Shown piece after piece: positions 1-8,513 of a stretch of DNA of 64,000 nucleotides. A model generated the notes under the pieces. It searched no databases. It was not told where the DNA came from and saw only the letters and a list, made by a program, of their open reading frames with translations. The stretch comes from Nitrospira sp. (GTDB lineage: Bacteria > Nitrospirota > Nitrospiria > Nitrospirales > Nitrospiraceae). Within the stretch, counting starts at the first letter, position 1. Each line of letters starts with the position of its first letter. The stretch is taken from assembly GCA_029194665.1 (NCBI GenBank), contig JARFXO010000006.1, forward strand, positions 186,001-250,000, written 5' to 3'. The position numbers and the translations under genes are program-made.

Positions 1-1
1 C

Positions 2-2530
2 GCGTCGCTTCATGCCAAGGCGAACGGCTGGGTGGCCGGCACGGTGCTGCTGTTGGAACGGTTGCAGGCGAATGAGGACTGGAACGAGCCTGCGCCATCC
101 GACATGACCGAGGTCTTTCACTATTTCGCCAATCAGGTCTTTGAGCACATGACTCCCCAAGCAAGAGAAGCGTTGATGCGCACGGCACTGCTCCCATGGG
201 TGACGGAGGCCATGGCGGAAGAGGTCAGCGGTGATCCACATGCGGCGCAAGTGATTCGCGATCTGTACCAACGGGGTCTATTCTTGGATCGGCGCGCCGA
301 TACACAGGGGCGGTATCACTATCATGATCTGTTCCGGGATTTTCTTCTCGATCGATGCCGCGTTCATTTCGATGGAGAGTTGCACGGCCACAAACGCACC
401 GCCGCGCGAGTGGCGGAACGGTACGGACAACAGGATACAGCCGTCGCACTCTATGCGGAAACGAACTCGTGGGATGACCTGAGCCGGCTGATCAATGAGA
501 GCGCCGAGAAGTTGCTCTCTCAGGGACGGAATCAAACACTCCAAGGATACGTCTCACTCTTTCCGCAAGAAGAGCGGCAACAACGCCCATGGCTCCTCTA
601 TTGGTCCGGGATAAGCCGATTGATATTCGACCCCATTCCCGCAATCAAGGAATTGGAGGAAGCTTATCATCAATTCGAATCCACGCAGCAAGATATTGCG
701 GGACTGCTCCTCTCCTGCAGCGGCGTTATTGAAGCCTACTATTGTCGCGCGGATGATATGGCCCCTGCCATTATTTGGGGGGACCGGCTTCATAAAATCC
801 TTCAGCAGCATGATGGATGCCCCTCTTCAGCCGTTAAGGCAAACGTACTCTCGAAGCTTCAAGGACTGATCTTTGCCTGCCCACATCACTCGTTGCTCCA
901 AGAGCTAGACCAATCTTTAGACCAAATCCTCCGCGAGGTAGAAGATCCATCTGTTCGTGTCGGTGTGGCGATCGCATTCATGAACCTGATGTGGTGGAGA
1001 GGAGAATTCCCTCGGCTGCGCCGAACTCTTGATGACCTGGCTACATGGAGTAAGGGCGTCGTTCTTCCACCTGTGTATCTCTTGACCTGGAAGGTAATGG
1101 AAGCGCACTACGAATGGGGTACCGGCCACCGTGCGCAGGCGACGGCAAAGCTAGAAGAGGCGTTTGGAATCACAGAAAGGTACGGGATCCTGGTGTTCAG
1201 GACGATGGTGCGATCATGTCAGGCATACTACGCCTTGACCGTCGGGGACGATAAAGAAGGGGAAAGGCTGACTAACTTCTTGCAGGAGGAAAATCAGTTT
1301 CACCAGCGATTCTCCCTTGGCCTGTGCAGCTACTACCGGGCAGGGGCATCACTCATCAGAGGAGTCTTGTCTTCGGCCCTCGATTTTGCTTTATTAGCAG
1401 TCGAAACTATCGGCTCCCTTAGTTTGCCTCACTTTGAGGGCCTTTTCCGTGGAGGATTGGCGAAGGTCTTGATTGAACTTGGTCAAATAGAGAAGGCGCG
1501 CGAGCATTTGAGAACGACACTTGACTATGCGCGAGTCATACGCAGTCCTTGGAGAGCCGCAGAGTGTCGTGTGACGCTCGCACACTCCTACCTGCGAGAT
1601 GGACAATTTGATCTGGCTCATGAACATCTTCAAGAAGGGTTGGAAATTGCCCGTCGTCACAACTATTTCGTATTGGACTTTTGGTGGCGACCGACAGTGA
1701 TGGCTGACCTGCTGGCGCATGCGTTGGAGGGCGATATCGAGGTCGAGTATGTGCGCAGCGTCATTCGTCGACGCGGCCTGCGCGCCCCAACTGCTGCGCT
1801 GAAACACTGGCCCTACCCTGTGAAGATTGCCACCTTGGGGCGATTCAAAGTGGCCATTGATGATGTCCCACTTGCCTATTCAGGGAAAACTCAGCGCAAG
1901 CCGCTCGAACTCTTAAAGTACCTCTGTGCAGCAGGAGCGCAAGGCGCCAGTCAAGATCTCATCGAAGAAGCCTTGTGGCCGGACGCGGATGGCGAGGCTG
2001 CCGATCAGGCCTTTCGGACGACGCTGCACCGACTGCGAAAGCTTCTGCGGCATGACGAGGCCGTGCGAGTCTCCGATGGCCATGTCTCACTCGATCCATC
2101 GCTGGTGTCGCAGGATCATCTTGCCTTTGACCGCCTGGCTCAGCACGTCGATCGAGCTGATGCCATAGCCCTCGAACGAGCGCTTGCCCTGTATCACGGC
2201 CATTTTTTGCAAGGCGAGACCGCGTCCTGGGTCTTGCCGGTGCAGGAACAATTGCGAGCGCGATTCCTCGATCTCACCGAACAACTGGGCACACTCTTGG
2301 AAGAGCGCGGCGAAGTCGGTGAAGCGGCGCAAAAGTATCTGCGTGCCCTTGAAGTCGAACCGGTGGCGGAAGTGATGTGCCGACGGGTCATGATGACCTA
2401 TGTGCGGTTAGGACGTCGCTCCGAGGCCATCGGTGTGTATCAGCGATTCAGCCAGGCACTTCAAACCAAACTCGGCGTCCCTCCGACCCAGGAAACTGTC
2501 TCTCTCTACCACACCATCGCAAAACCCTGA
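2..2530 (+). CDS. MalT-like/BTAD transcriptional regulator, 5' truncated by window edge
   Basis: The reading frame is open from base 2, so the true start lies before the window. A GTG at 32 sits inside a conserved stretch (GWVAG) that in MalT-type STAND ATPase regulators closes the ATPase region, so it is not the start. The middle (about residues 120-590) is a helical, TPR-like array. The last 230 residues begin at IATLGRFKV and form a BTAD module: a winged helix (LLKYLCA, LIEEALWPD, TLHRLRKLL) followed by TPR-like helices ending TQETVSLYHTI. By family knowledge this is a large signal-dependent activator that binds DNA through its C-terminal part. The ligand and targets cannot be read here. 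It is followed by 117 bp without a gene. Confidence 0.85.
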   Translation, partial: ASLHAKANGWVAGTVLLLERLQANEDWNEPAPSDMTEVFHYFANQVFEHMTPQAREALMRTALLPWVTEAMAEEVSGDPHAAQVIRDLYQRGLFLDRRADTQGRYHYHDLFRDFLLDRCRVHFDGELHGHKRTAARVAERYGQQDTAVALYAETNSWDDLSRLINESAEKLLSQGRNQTLQGYVSLFPQEERQQRPWLLYWSGISRLIFDPIPAIKELEEAYHQFESTQQDIAGLLLSCSGVIEAYYCRADDMAPAIIWGDRLHKILQQHDGCPSSAVKANVLSKLQGLIFACPHHSLLQELDQSLDQILREVEDPSVRVGVAIAFMNLMWWRGEFPRLRRTLDDLATWSKGVVLPPVYLLTWKVMEAHYEWGTGHRAQATAKLEEAFGITERYGILVFRTMVRSCQAYYALTVGDDKEGERLTNFLQEENQFHQRFSLGLCSYYRAGASLIRGVLSSALDFALLAVETIGSLSLPHFEGLFRGGLAKVLIELGQIEKAREHLRTTLDYARVIRSPWRAAECRVTLAHSYLRDGQFDLAHEHLQEGLEIARRHNYFVLDFWWRPTVMADLLAHALEGDIEVEYVRSVIRRRGLRAPTAALKHWPYPVKIATLGRFKVAIDDVPLAYSGKTQRKPLELLKYLCAAGAQGASQDLIEEALWPDADGEAADQAFRTTLHRLRKLLRHDEAVRVSDGHVSLDPSLVSQDHLAFDRLAQHVDRADAIALERALALYHGHFLQGETASWVLPVQEQLRARFLDLTEQLGTLLEERGEVGEAAQKYLRALEVEPVAEVMCRRVMMTYVRLGRRSEAIGVYQRFSQALQTKLGVPPTQETVSLYHTIAKP

Positions 2531-2647
2531 GTCCTTCTTCAAATCCGCTCCAATCGTCTCATCTGTCACAGATCTGTAACGTTATGTAGGGTAGCGTCCA
2601 CCCGCTTTTTCACCTATTAATTTTTTACGGTCTCAGGTCAATACGCA

Positions 2648-3163
2648 ATGCGCCGACCAACCCTCTCTTGGCTCCCGAATATCTTGTTGGTGTGCCACAA
2701 GCCGGAAAGATGGCAGCTCTCAGGAGCAACTTGCGTGCTTTTGGTCGGACTGGCCGCATGCGGACCCACAATGCCTGACAACAGTACCGGTCGCGTGGTC
2801 GGAGCAACGGCCAACATCGCATCAATGACGGCCGCTGCTGTGGGAGGGAACGCTGAGAGCGAAACCAAGCCAGGAGCTGCTGCGGACAACAAGGCCGACG
2901 CTAAGGCGGATGCGGAGCCATATAAGCCAAACGGCCGGAACCGTGAAGTCCCCGGCGTACCGGAGCCCGTCCTCAAGGATCTCGCCTCGCAAGATCCCTA
3001 CTCCAGATTGCGAGCCCTGGACCATTGGACAACAAAGAGCACGACGGCCTCCTTCGATCCAGTGTTCGAAGCGATGGAGGATCAAGACCAGGCCGTGAGG
3101 GCCAGGGCCACCGCAATCGTCGAACAGCAATGGGCGATCGAGCAGGAGAAAGAGAAACGCTAA
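2648..3163 (+). CDS. Putative lipoprotein with HEAT-like repeat
   Basis: This 171-residue protein has an N-terminal hydrophobic segment ending in a lipobox (VGLAAC, Cys about residue 38), so it is probably a lipid-anchored envelope protein. The N-terminus before the hydrophobic segment is long, so the start could be further in. Residues 60-100 are Ala/Lys/Asp-rich and probably disordered. The last 60 residues (LKDLASQDPYSRLRALDHW, then VFEAMEDQDQAVRARATAI) look like one or two HEAT-type helical repeats. It lies 44 bp upstream of the cupredoxin-propeller gene on the same strand and may be cotranscribed with it. No specific function is recognised. Confidence 0.7.
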   Translation: MRRPTLSWLPNILLVCHKPERWQLSGATCVLLVGLAACGPTMPDNSTGRVVGATANIASMTAAAVGGNAESETKPGAAADNKADAKADAEPYKPNGRNREVPGVPEPVLKDLASQDPYSRLRALDHWTTKSTTASFDPVFEAMEDQDQAVRARATAIVEQQWAIEQEKEKR

Positions 3164-3206
3164 GCGAGAAGAGTGGGCGCGAGTTCAATTCATCACTAAG
3201 GAGGCC

Positions 3207-5156
3207 ATGATGAAGATTGTTCCTGGATTACCCCTCGTTGCAGGGTTGCTGCTCGGCGCGGGGCAACTCGCCTTTGCGGCCAATGCGACCTTTACCGTCA
3301 ACGACACGCCGGGCTATTGGTTCGATACGGGCGCCGACATCACGGAGACCGGCAGCCGCTCGCTGGCAATCATCAACAAGGGCGAGAAGGTTTTCTTCAA
3401 GCAAACGCAGGGCGGGCCGCGAGATGTAGAGAGCCGCCACACCGTCACCAGCTTGATCTGGCCGGAAAATGCGCCGGAGTTTGCTCCCGGACGAGGGGTC
3501 ATCGATCAGGACCAGGCCAATACCGCCAATCACGAAGTGACCCTCAAGGAACCAGGTTTGTATGTCTTTGTCTGCAAACTCCACCCCTACATGCTCGGCG
3601 GGGTCATTGTGGACGATCCAAGCACGCCCGGGCTCGATCTCGGCGCGAAAATTACGCTCTTGGGAACGAGTCTGGGGAAAGTCACCTTCCCCACCGCGTC
3701 GGATCTCGGACTCCGTCTCTTGCGCGCCTTCTTTATCGTCACGAGCCCCTCCAATTGGAAGGACTACACGAAGGCCGGCGAGATCTATCAGCCGAAGTAC
3801 CCTGACGTGAGCGTCAATGTCGGGTCTGCCGTCGTCAATCTAAAGGGCGCCATCCTTGGACAAAATTACGATGGCAAGCCGATCGACAAGCAAGTGCCGC
3901 CTTATAAGAAGGGCATCGGGGAAGTGTGGATCGATACGGCCTATGAGCTGACGCAGGGCAAACCGGAGTGGTTCCCTGGCACGATGACGGTCGTGTCGGC
4001 CACCAGTTGGGACGTCAAACGCAAGATCGCGCTGCCCGAGCAGAAGATGAATAACGGCCATAACATGTGGGCGAGCCACGACCAGAAGCAGATTTACCAA
4101 ACGGAATGGCATGGCAAGAGCCTCTATGTGTTGAATCGTCATAACGGGAAGCTGCTTCAGGAACTGGATCTGGACGGGAAATGCAATGATCCCGCACATG
4201 TCATGACTCGGGTGGACACGCAGCAAGTGCATGTGACCTGCAACGGCGAAGATACCGTGGCGGAGTATGACCGCCTGCCGTCCGGCCTGCTCGCCTTCAA
4301 GCGGTTCATCCAAATGTCCAAGGACGGGGCGAAGCAGACTCAGCCTCACGCCCATTGGATGGGGTATGACGGGCACTCGATGGCGACGCCTAATTCAAAT
4401 ACGAACGACTCGACCCTGTTCGATTTCACGGAAAACAAGATCGTCGATCAGCAGCCAACAGGCGCCTTGCCCATCGCGGCGGGCATGATGCCGGATTCGA
4501 GCAAGTACTACGTGTCGAATTACCTAGGGCACACCATCTCGGTCATGTGCGGCCCGCTCGCCAAGGGCTGTGAGCCGGGGAAGAAAATAAAAGACATCGA
4601 ACTGTTGTTGGGGAGCTACGACGTGATGACCGGCCCGACCGGTGGACCGATCGGCGGCCTTCCCATCCAGACACCGGTGAGTCCGGACGGCAAGTTCGTG
4701 ATTACCGGCAACACCCTCACCGGCACGATCACCATCATCGACACCAAGACCGATACGTTAGTGAAAAGTCTCACCTGCGATCCAGGCTGCCACGGCGTGA
4801 ACTTCGGCGCCAAGAAAGGCGGCGGGTACTATGCCTATGTGACCAGCAAGTTCGCCAATCGGCTGATCGTGCTGGACTATGATCCGAATAATGATGGCAA
4901 TGTGGACGACGCCGTGATCGTGGGCGCGGTGATATTAGCGGATGACCATGTCGCCAAGGACGACAAGATCATCGGCAACAAAGGCCAAGGCGGCCAGGGC
5001 GTCCTGCCGGTGCCCAATGTCTATAACGGCTGGGTCCAAGAACTGCCCATCGCCTACAAGGCCCAGCTGACGAAATCCCAGCGGAATCCGATCGGCAAGA
5101 AAGGTCATAAGCATGATGATGACGATCATGATCGTGGGCATGATGATGATCGATAA
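3207..5156 (+). CDS. Secreted cupredoxin/beta-propeller fusion protein
   Basis: Residues 1-25 form a Sec signal peptide with a likely cut after AFA. Residues 27-137 form a cupredoxin domain with a full type-1 copper ligand set: His78 (SRHTV), Cys123, His126 and Met129 (CKLHPYM). Residues about 150-615 hold YVTN-type beta-propeller blades, for example SLYVLNRHNGKLLQELDL and GTITIIDTKTDTLVKSL. The last 20 residues are almost only His, Asp, Lys and Gly, a likely metal-binding tail. The start follows AAGGAGG; an ATG three bases on is equally possible. The protein should be periplasmic and either carry electrons or scavenge copper. A role as a nitrogen-oxide reductase relative is possible, but no CuA or CuZ site is seen. 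The partner is unknown. Confidence 0.8.
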   Translation: MMKIVPGLPLVAGLLLGAGQLAFAANATFTVNDTPGYWFDTGADITETGSRSLAIINKGEKVFFKQTQGGPRDVESRHTVTSLIWPENAPEFAPGRGVIDQDQANTANHEVTLKEPGLYVFVCKLHPYMLGGVIVDDPSTPGLDLGAKITLLGTSLGKVTFPTASDLGLRLLRAFFIVTSPSNWKDYTKAGEIYQPKYPDVSVNVGSAVVNLKGAILGQNYDGKPIDKQVPPYKKGIGEVWIDTAYELTQGKPEWFPGTMTVVSATSWDVKRKIALPEQKMNNGHNMWASHDQKQIYQTEWHGKSLYVLNRHNGKLLQELDLDGKCNDPAHVMTRVDTQQVHVTCNGEDTVAEYDRLPSGLLAFKRFIQMSKDGAKQTQPHAHWMGYDGHSMATPNSNTNDSTLFDFTENKIVDQQPTGALPIAAGMMPDSSKYYVSNYLGHTISVMCGPLAKGCEPGKKIKDIELLLGSYDVMTGPTGGPIGGLPIQTPVSPDGKFVITGNTLTGTITIIDTKTDTLVKSLTCDPGCHGVNFGAKKGGGYYAYVTSKFANRLIVLDYDPNNDGNVDDAVIVGAVILADDHVAKDDKIIGNKGQGGQGVLPVPNVYNGWVQELPIAYKAQLTKSQRNPIGKKGHKHDDDDHDRGHDDDR

Positions 5157-5207
5157 GAGTCGCATTCAAAGATAGCTGCATTGGCGCGTAATGGGTGAAG
5201 AGAACTT

Positions 5208-5249
5208 CTGTATCCGATCCGATTCACCGCTGAATCGGATCGGATACAG
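5208..5249. repeat. Perfect 19-bp stem hairpin
   Basis: CTGTATCCGATCCGATTCA is followed by a CCGC loop and its exact reverse complement. There is no T-run on either side (CATACG follows), so it is not a classical terminator. It lies 52 bp after the stop of the cupredoxin-propeller gene and about 190 bp before the next start. It may protect a 3' end, stop transcription with help from Rho, or be a dispersed palindrome. Confidence 0.75.
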
Positions 5250-5437
5250 CATACGTATTTCCCAGCTGTACAATGATGCAACATCTCACTGTTGTTCTCT
5301 AGAATGAGGAATAAGCGTACGCTTTCCATTGTCAAACAGTACCGTTCACTTATTTTTTGAAGGTATAGGTTTTGCGTATGGTGGGTAGCGTTTAAGCGTG
5401 GTTGTCAGTTAACTCTAACGATTAGAAGGAGGTTGAC

Positions 5438-6367
5438 ATGGCACTGATACGAGGAGAATCTTCGAAACCAAATGAACCTGCAGTTCACGGCAAGAGCACT
5501 GCCACAGATCAGGGTATGGGGATCATGGGGGAGGCGGCACGTGGATCAGGCGTAATTGGAGTGAGTACTGACTGGATTGGTGTATATGGTGAAAGCACAA
5601 ATTTTGAGGGTGTTCGCGGTACGTCTAAAAACAAAGATCACGCAGGGGTTGTTGGCACCAATGAAGCGGAAGGTGTTGCTCTCTTTGGTGAAGGTTCAGC
5701 AGGACTTCAGGCAATCGGAAAGAAGTGGATCGGCGTTTATGGGGAAACCCAGGCGCCCGCAAACGCAGGGGCAGCTGGTGTATTAGGTGAGGGAAAGAAT
5801 GGTGGAGATGGCGTCAAAGGTCATGCAAGTGGACCGGGTAAGGCAGCCGTTTGTGGATTTCACTTAACCAATCAGGGTCCCGGTATTTTCGGAAAAGGCG
5901 TTCCGGCTGGGCGGTTCGAGGGTGACGTCGAGGTTACCGGAGATATTCGTTTGACTAATGCTGACTGTGCAGAGGATTTCGACATCGATGTGACCGATAA
6001 TGCGGAACCGGGAACCGTCATGGTTCTCAACGGAGACGGTTCACTCAAACCAAGTTATCAGGCTTACGATAAACGTGTAGCAGGCGTGATTTCTGGCGCA
6101 GGCAACTACAAACCAGGCATCATCCTGGACAAGCAAACAAACAGCAATTACCGAAAGCCCATCGCCATGGTTGGGAAAGTGTTCTGCAAGGCTGATGCGA
6201 ACGTGATGCCGATAGAAGTGGGCGATCTGCTTACCACCTCTGGCACGCCAGGACATGCAATGAAGGTTTCAGACTCGTCGAAGGCCCTTGGCACCATTAT
6301 CGGAAAGGCACTCCGTCCTTTAGCAGAGGGGCGGGCATTGATACCGATTCTTGTGGCTCTGCAGTAG
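5438..6367 (+). CDS. Glycine-rich repeat fibre-like protein with conserved C-terminal domain (paralogue 1)
   Basis: No named function is recognised. The protein has 309 residues and no signal peptide. Residues 28-158 are built of irregular rungs of about ten residues starting GV or GI and often reading GVxGES or GVxGTS, like a beta-helix or trimeric fibre shaft. Residues 160-309 form a compact domain opening FEGDVEVTGDI and NADCAEDF, with YDKRVAGVISGAG, GKVFCKADA and a C-terminal IPILVALQ. The same domain, mostly identical, ends the product of the gene starting at 7548. The start is set by AGAAGGAGG seven bases upstream. It leads a cassette of four genes with short spacers. The C-terminal domain may be a fibre head or a trimer-nucleating cap (inference). 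Confidence 0.75.
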   Translation: MALIRGESSKPNEPAVHGKSTATDQGMGIMGEAARGSGVIGVSTDWIGVYGESTNFEGVRGTSKNKDHAGVVGTNEAEGVALFGEGSAGLQAIGKKWIGVYGETQAPANAGAAGVLGEGKNGGDGVKGHASGPGKAAVCGFHLTNQGPGIFGKGVPAGRFEGDVEVTGDIRLTNADCAEDFDIDVTDNAEPGTVMVLNGDGSLKPSYQAYDKRVAGVISGAGNYKPGIILDKQTNSNYRKPIAMVGKVFCKADANVMPIEVGDLLTTSGTPGHAMKVSDSSKALGTIIGKALRPLAEGRALIPILVALQ

Positions 6368-6389
6368 CTCTAAAACAGGTGAGGTGACT

Positions 6390-7505
6390 ATGAGTCAGAA
6401 AGTGCCTTGGCTGATTATTCGATGTAGGTTCAAAGATGAGACGGGTCCAGCCCCCCACACCTTAGAGCATTACACCGACCTTTTTACTGCGCCAGATCTC
6501 GAAAGTGTTGCTAAGTTTTGGCAAGACATGTCTTTTGGTCAATTGGACTTTAGCGGATCCGAGGTCACTCCATGGTTAGAGCTTGATAAGAAGCGAAGTG
6601 AGTACACCGGCAGCGGCATAAATCAACAAGGCCGTCGCGATCTCGTTGACTGGGCTAAGAACGCAGCAACGAAGTCTGGCATTGATGTCAATAAATTCTA
6701 CGGCGTTGTCTTGGCTACCCACAGTGATACGGATCTTTTTGGGTCAACAGCACGATACGCAGTCTGTGGTCCCAATCATGCTCCAGCTGTAATTTTTCAG
6801 GAAGTTGGACACGCACTTGGTTTATCAAACCACTCTCGCTCAGTAGCGGATCCACAAGACTATAAAGATCCGTTTTGCATCATGAGCGCAATGGACTTCG
6901 GTGACCACGACCCAACGTTCAATGGCAGGTTCGGAGCAAGCGGTCCTGGATTGTGCGCACCCTATATTTTTAACGCTGGCTGGCTATCGTGGCGAATAGC
7001 ACAAATCCCCACCAATGGGCGTTCACCCAATAAGACAATTCTCACCTTGTCGCCTTTGAGTGAACAGCAGCCGACACACAAGCAGGTTGCAACCATCCAA
7101 CTCAATTCGCCGCAAGAGGTTACCTATTTTGTTGAATACAGATTCGATGGGTGGGACCGTGGGCTAGACCAATCGGCTGTAGTTATTCACCAGCTTCGTC
7201 CTGATGGATTTGCATACTATGCTGGAAGCATCGCCACCGAGACGAGGATTGATGGAAGTGGCAATACGCAACTGCCTGGCCGAGACTATCTCGACACGCA
7301 GTACAACCTTTCTGTGCGACTGCTGACAAACTTCCCCTCAGATAGAGTGCAAGTTCAGATTGCCCCTGCTGCGGCAGTACAGACAATGAGCGTGCGCCAG
7401 GTTGCGCGATCGACATTAGGACTAACAAGTGGATTCTCGGTTAAGGACCAGGTTCTCTCCGGAACCCACTCCTTACGTGATAGGTTGATCGAACTCCTAA
7501 GTTAG
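6390..7505 (+). CDS. Metzincin-like protein with altered zinc site
   Basis: Starting at the ATG behind GGTGAGGTG, the protein has 371 residues. A longer start at 6351 would overlap the previous gene. Around residue 137 it reads QEVGHALGLSNHSR. This matches the metzincin site HExxHxxGxxH, except that the first His is Gln137 and the third His falls one place late (His148). Glu138, His141 and Gly144 are kept. A Met-turn-like CIMSAM follows about 20 residues on, which supports the metzincin fold. It may be an inactive protease used for binding, or a protease with unusual metal binding. There is no signal peptide. It is the second gene of the four-gene cassette, 22 bp after the first. Confidence 0.65.
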   Translation: MSQKVPWLIIRCRFKDETGPAPHTLEHYTDLFTAPDLESVAKFWQDMSFGQLDFSGSEVTPWLELDKKRSEYTGSGINQQGRRDLVDWAKNAATKSGIDVNKFYGVVLATHSDTDLFGSTARYAVCGPNHAPAVIFQEVGHALGLSNHSRSVADPQDYKDPFCIMSAMDFGDHDPTFNGRFGASGPGLCAPYIFNAGWLSWRIAQIPTNGRSPNKTILTLSPLSEQQPTHKQVATIQLNSPQEVTYFVEYRFDGWDRGLDQSAVVIHQLRPDGFAYYAGSIATETRIDGSGNTQLPGRDYLDTQYNLSVRLLTNFPSDRVQVQIAPAAAVQTMSVRQVARSTLGLTSGFSVKDQVLSGTHSLRDRLIELLS

Positions 7506-7547
7506 AAGCACAAATGGTGATAATTAACTCATTTATGGAGGTTAGAG

Positions 7548-8495
7548 ATGCCCACTCTTAACAACAAAGTTACTGGCAGGGACAATGCAATTGTAGGTAT
7601 CGGCACCGATGGTCGTGGAGTTGAGGGATGGAGCGAGACTCAATATGGTGTCGCCGGTGAAAGCAAGACATCCGCTGGTGTTCGGGGAACTTCTTCCCAG
7701 GGAAGAGGCGTTGAAGGATGGAGTAATGACAATTTCGGAGTGGCGGGCATATCCAAGGCTTCGGTTGGGGTTCATGGAGAAAGCACAGGTGGCGTGGGGG
7801 TTATTGGGAAAAGTTCCGAAGGTCGGGGGATTGAAGGATGGAGTAAGACGCAGTATGGGGTAGCTGGTGAAAGTCAGGCTTCTGCTGGCGTGCGTGGAAC
7901 CTCGGCCCAGGGGAGAGGCGTCGAAGGCTGGAGCAATGATAATTGGGGTGTAGCCGGATTTTCGAAGAGTTCCATTGGTCTTCACGGCGAAAGTGAAACC
8001 GGTATTGGGATTGTCGGCAAAGGCGGGCGTTTAGCTGGGCTTTTCGAAGGAGATATCGAAGTGACAGGAGACATTCGATTAACAAATGCCGACTGCGCCG
8101 AAGATTTTGATGTCATGGAAGCAAGTGGTGTGGAAGCAGGTACCGTCATGGTTCTCAGTGACCAAGGAGCGCTACAACCGAGCCATCAGGCTTATGACAA
8201 GCGAGTGGCAGGCGTTATCTCGGGTGCGGGTGATTACAAACCAGGCATCGTACTCGATAAGCAGGGTTCGCAACCAAACCGTAAACCTATCGCACTGCTC
8301 GGAAAAGTGTTTTGCAAGGCCGATGCGAGCCAGGCCCCAATTGAAGTTGGAGACCTCCTGACGACTGCAACCATTCCAGGCCATGCAATGAGGGCCGACG
8401 ACCCACTCAAGGCATTTGGATCGGTGATTGGCAAAGCCTTACGCCCGCTCCGCAATGGTCAAGGCTTAATCCCCATTCTGATTGCGTTGCAGTAA
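7548..8495 (+). CDS. Decapeptide-repeat fibre-like protein with conserved C-terminal domain (paralogue 2)
   Basis: Residues 24-163 consist of fourteen consecutive ten-residue repeats with the pattern G-V-x-G-x-S-x-x-x-x, such as GVAGESKTSA, GVRGTSSQGR and GVEGWSNDNF, without insertions. The spacing suggests one beta-helix or trimeric fibre turn per repeat. Residues 164-315 repeat the C-terminal domain of the gene at 5438 (FEGDIEVTGDI, NADCAEDF, YDKRVAGVISGAG, GKVFCKADA, IPILIALQ). The start is fixed by TATGGAGG six bases upstream. It is 42 bp after the metzincin-like gene. The two paralogues differ mainly in their shafts, one irregular and one highly regular. Molecular role unknown; a surface or injected fibre is a reasonable guess. 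Confidence 0.75.
   Translation: MPTLNNKVTGRDNAIVGIGTDGRGVEGWSETQYGVAGESKTSAGVRGTSSQGRGVEGWSNDNFGVAGISKASVGVHGESTGGVGVIGKSSEGRGIEGWSKTQYGVAGESQASAGVRGTSAQGRGVEGWSNDNWGVAGFSKSSIGLHGESETGIGIVGKGGRLAGLFEGDIEVTGDIRLTNADCAEDFDVMEASGVEAGTVMVLSDQGALQPSHQAYDKRVAGVISGAGDYKPGIVLDKQGSQPNRKPIALLGKVFCKADASQAPIEVGDLLTTATIPGHAMRADDPLKAFGSVIGKALRPLRNGQGLIPILIALQ
7611..8030 (+). repeat. Tandem duplication of 210 bp inside the repeat-protein gene
   Basis: Bases 7611-7820 and 7821-8030 code for two copies of the same block of seven ten-residue repeats. For example TTGAGGGATGGAGCGAGAC at 7620 recurs as TTGAAGGATGGAGTAAGAC exactly 210 bp later. The copies have drifted at many third positions, so the duplication is not very recent. 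The frame is kept. Confidence 0.85.
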
Positions 8496-8513
8496 CAATT
8501 GGAGGAGGTACCA

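Noticed and set aside
7611..8030. CRISPR-like or other non-coding repeat array
   Set aside because: The repeats are coding, 30-bp decapeptide units in frame with third-position drift and without spacers.
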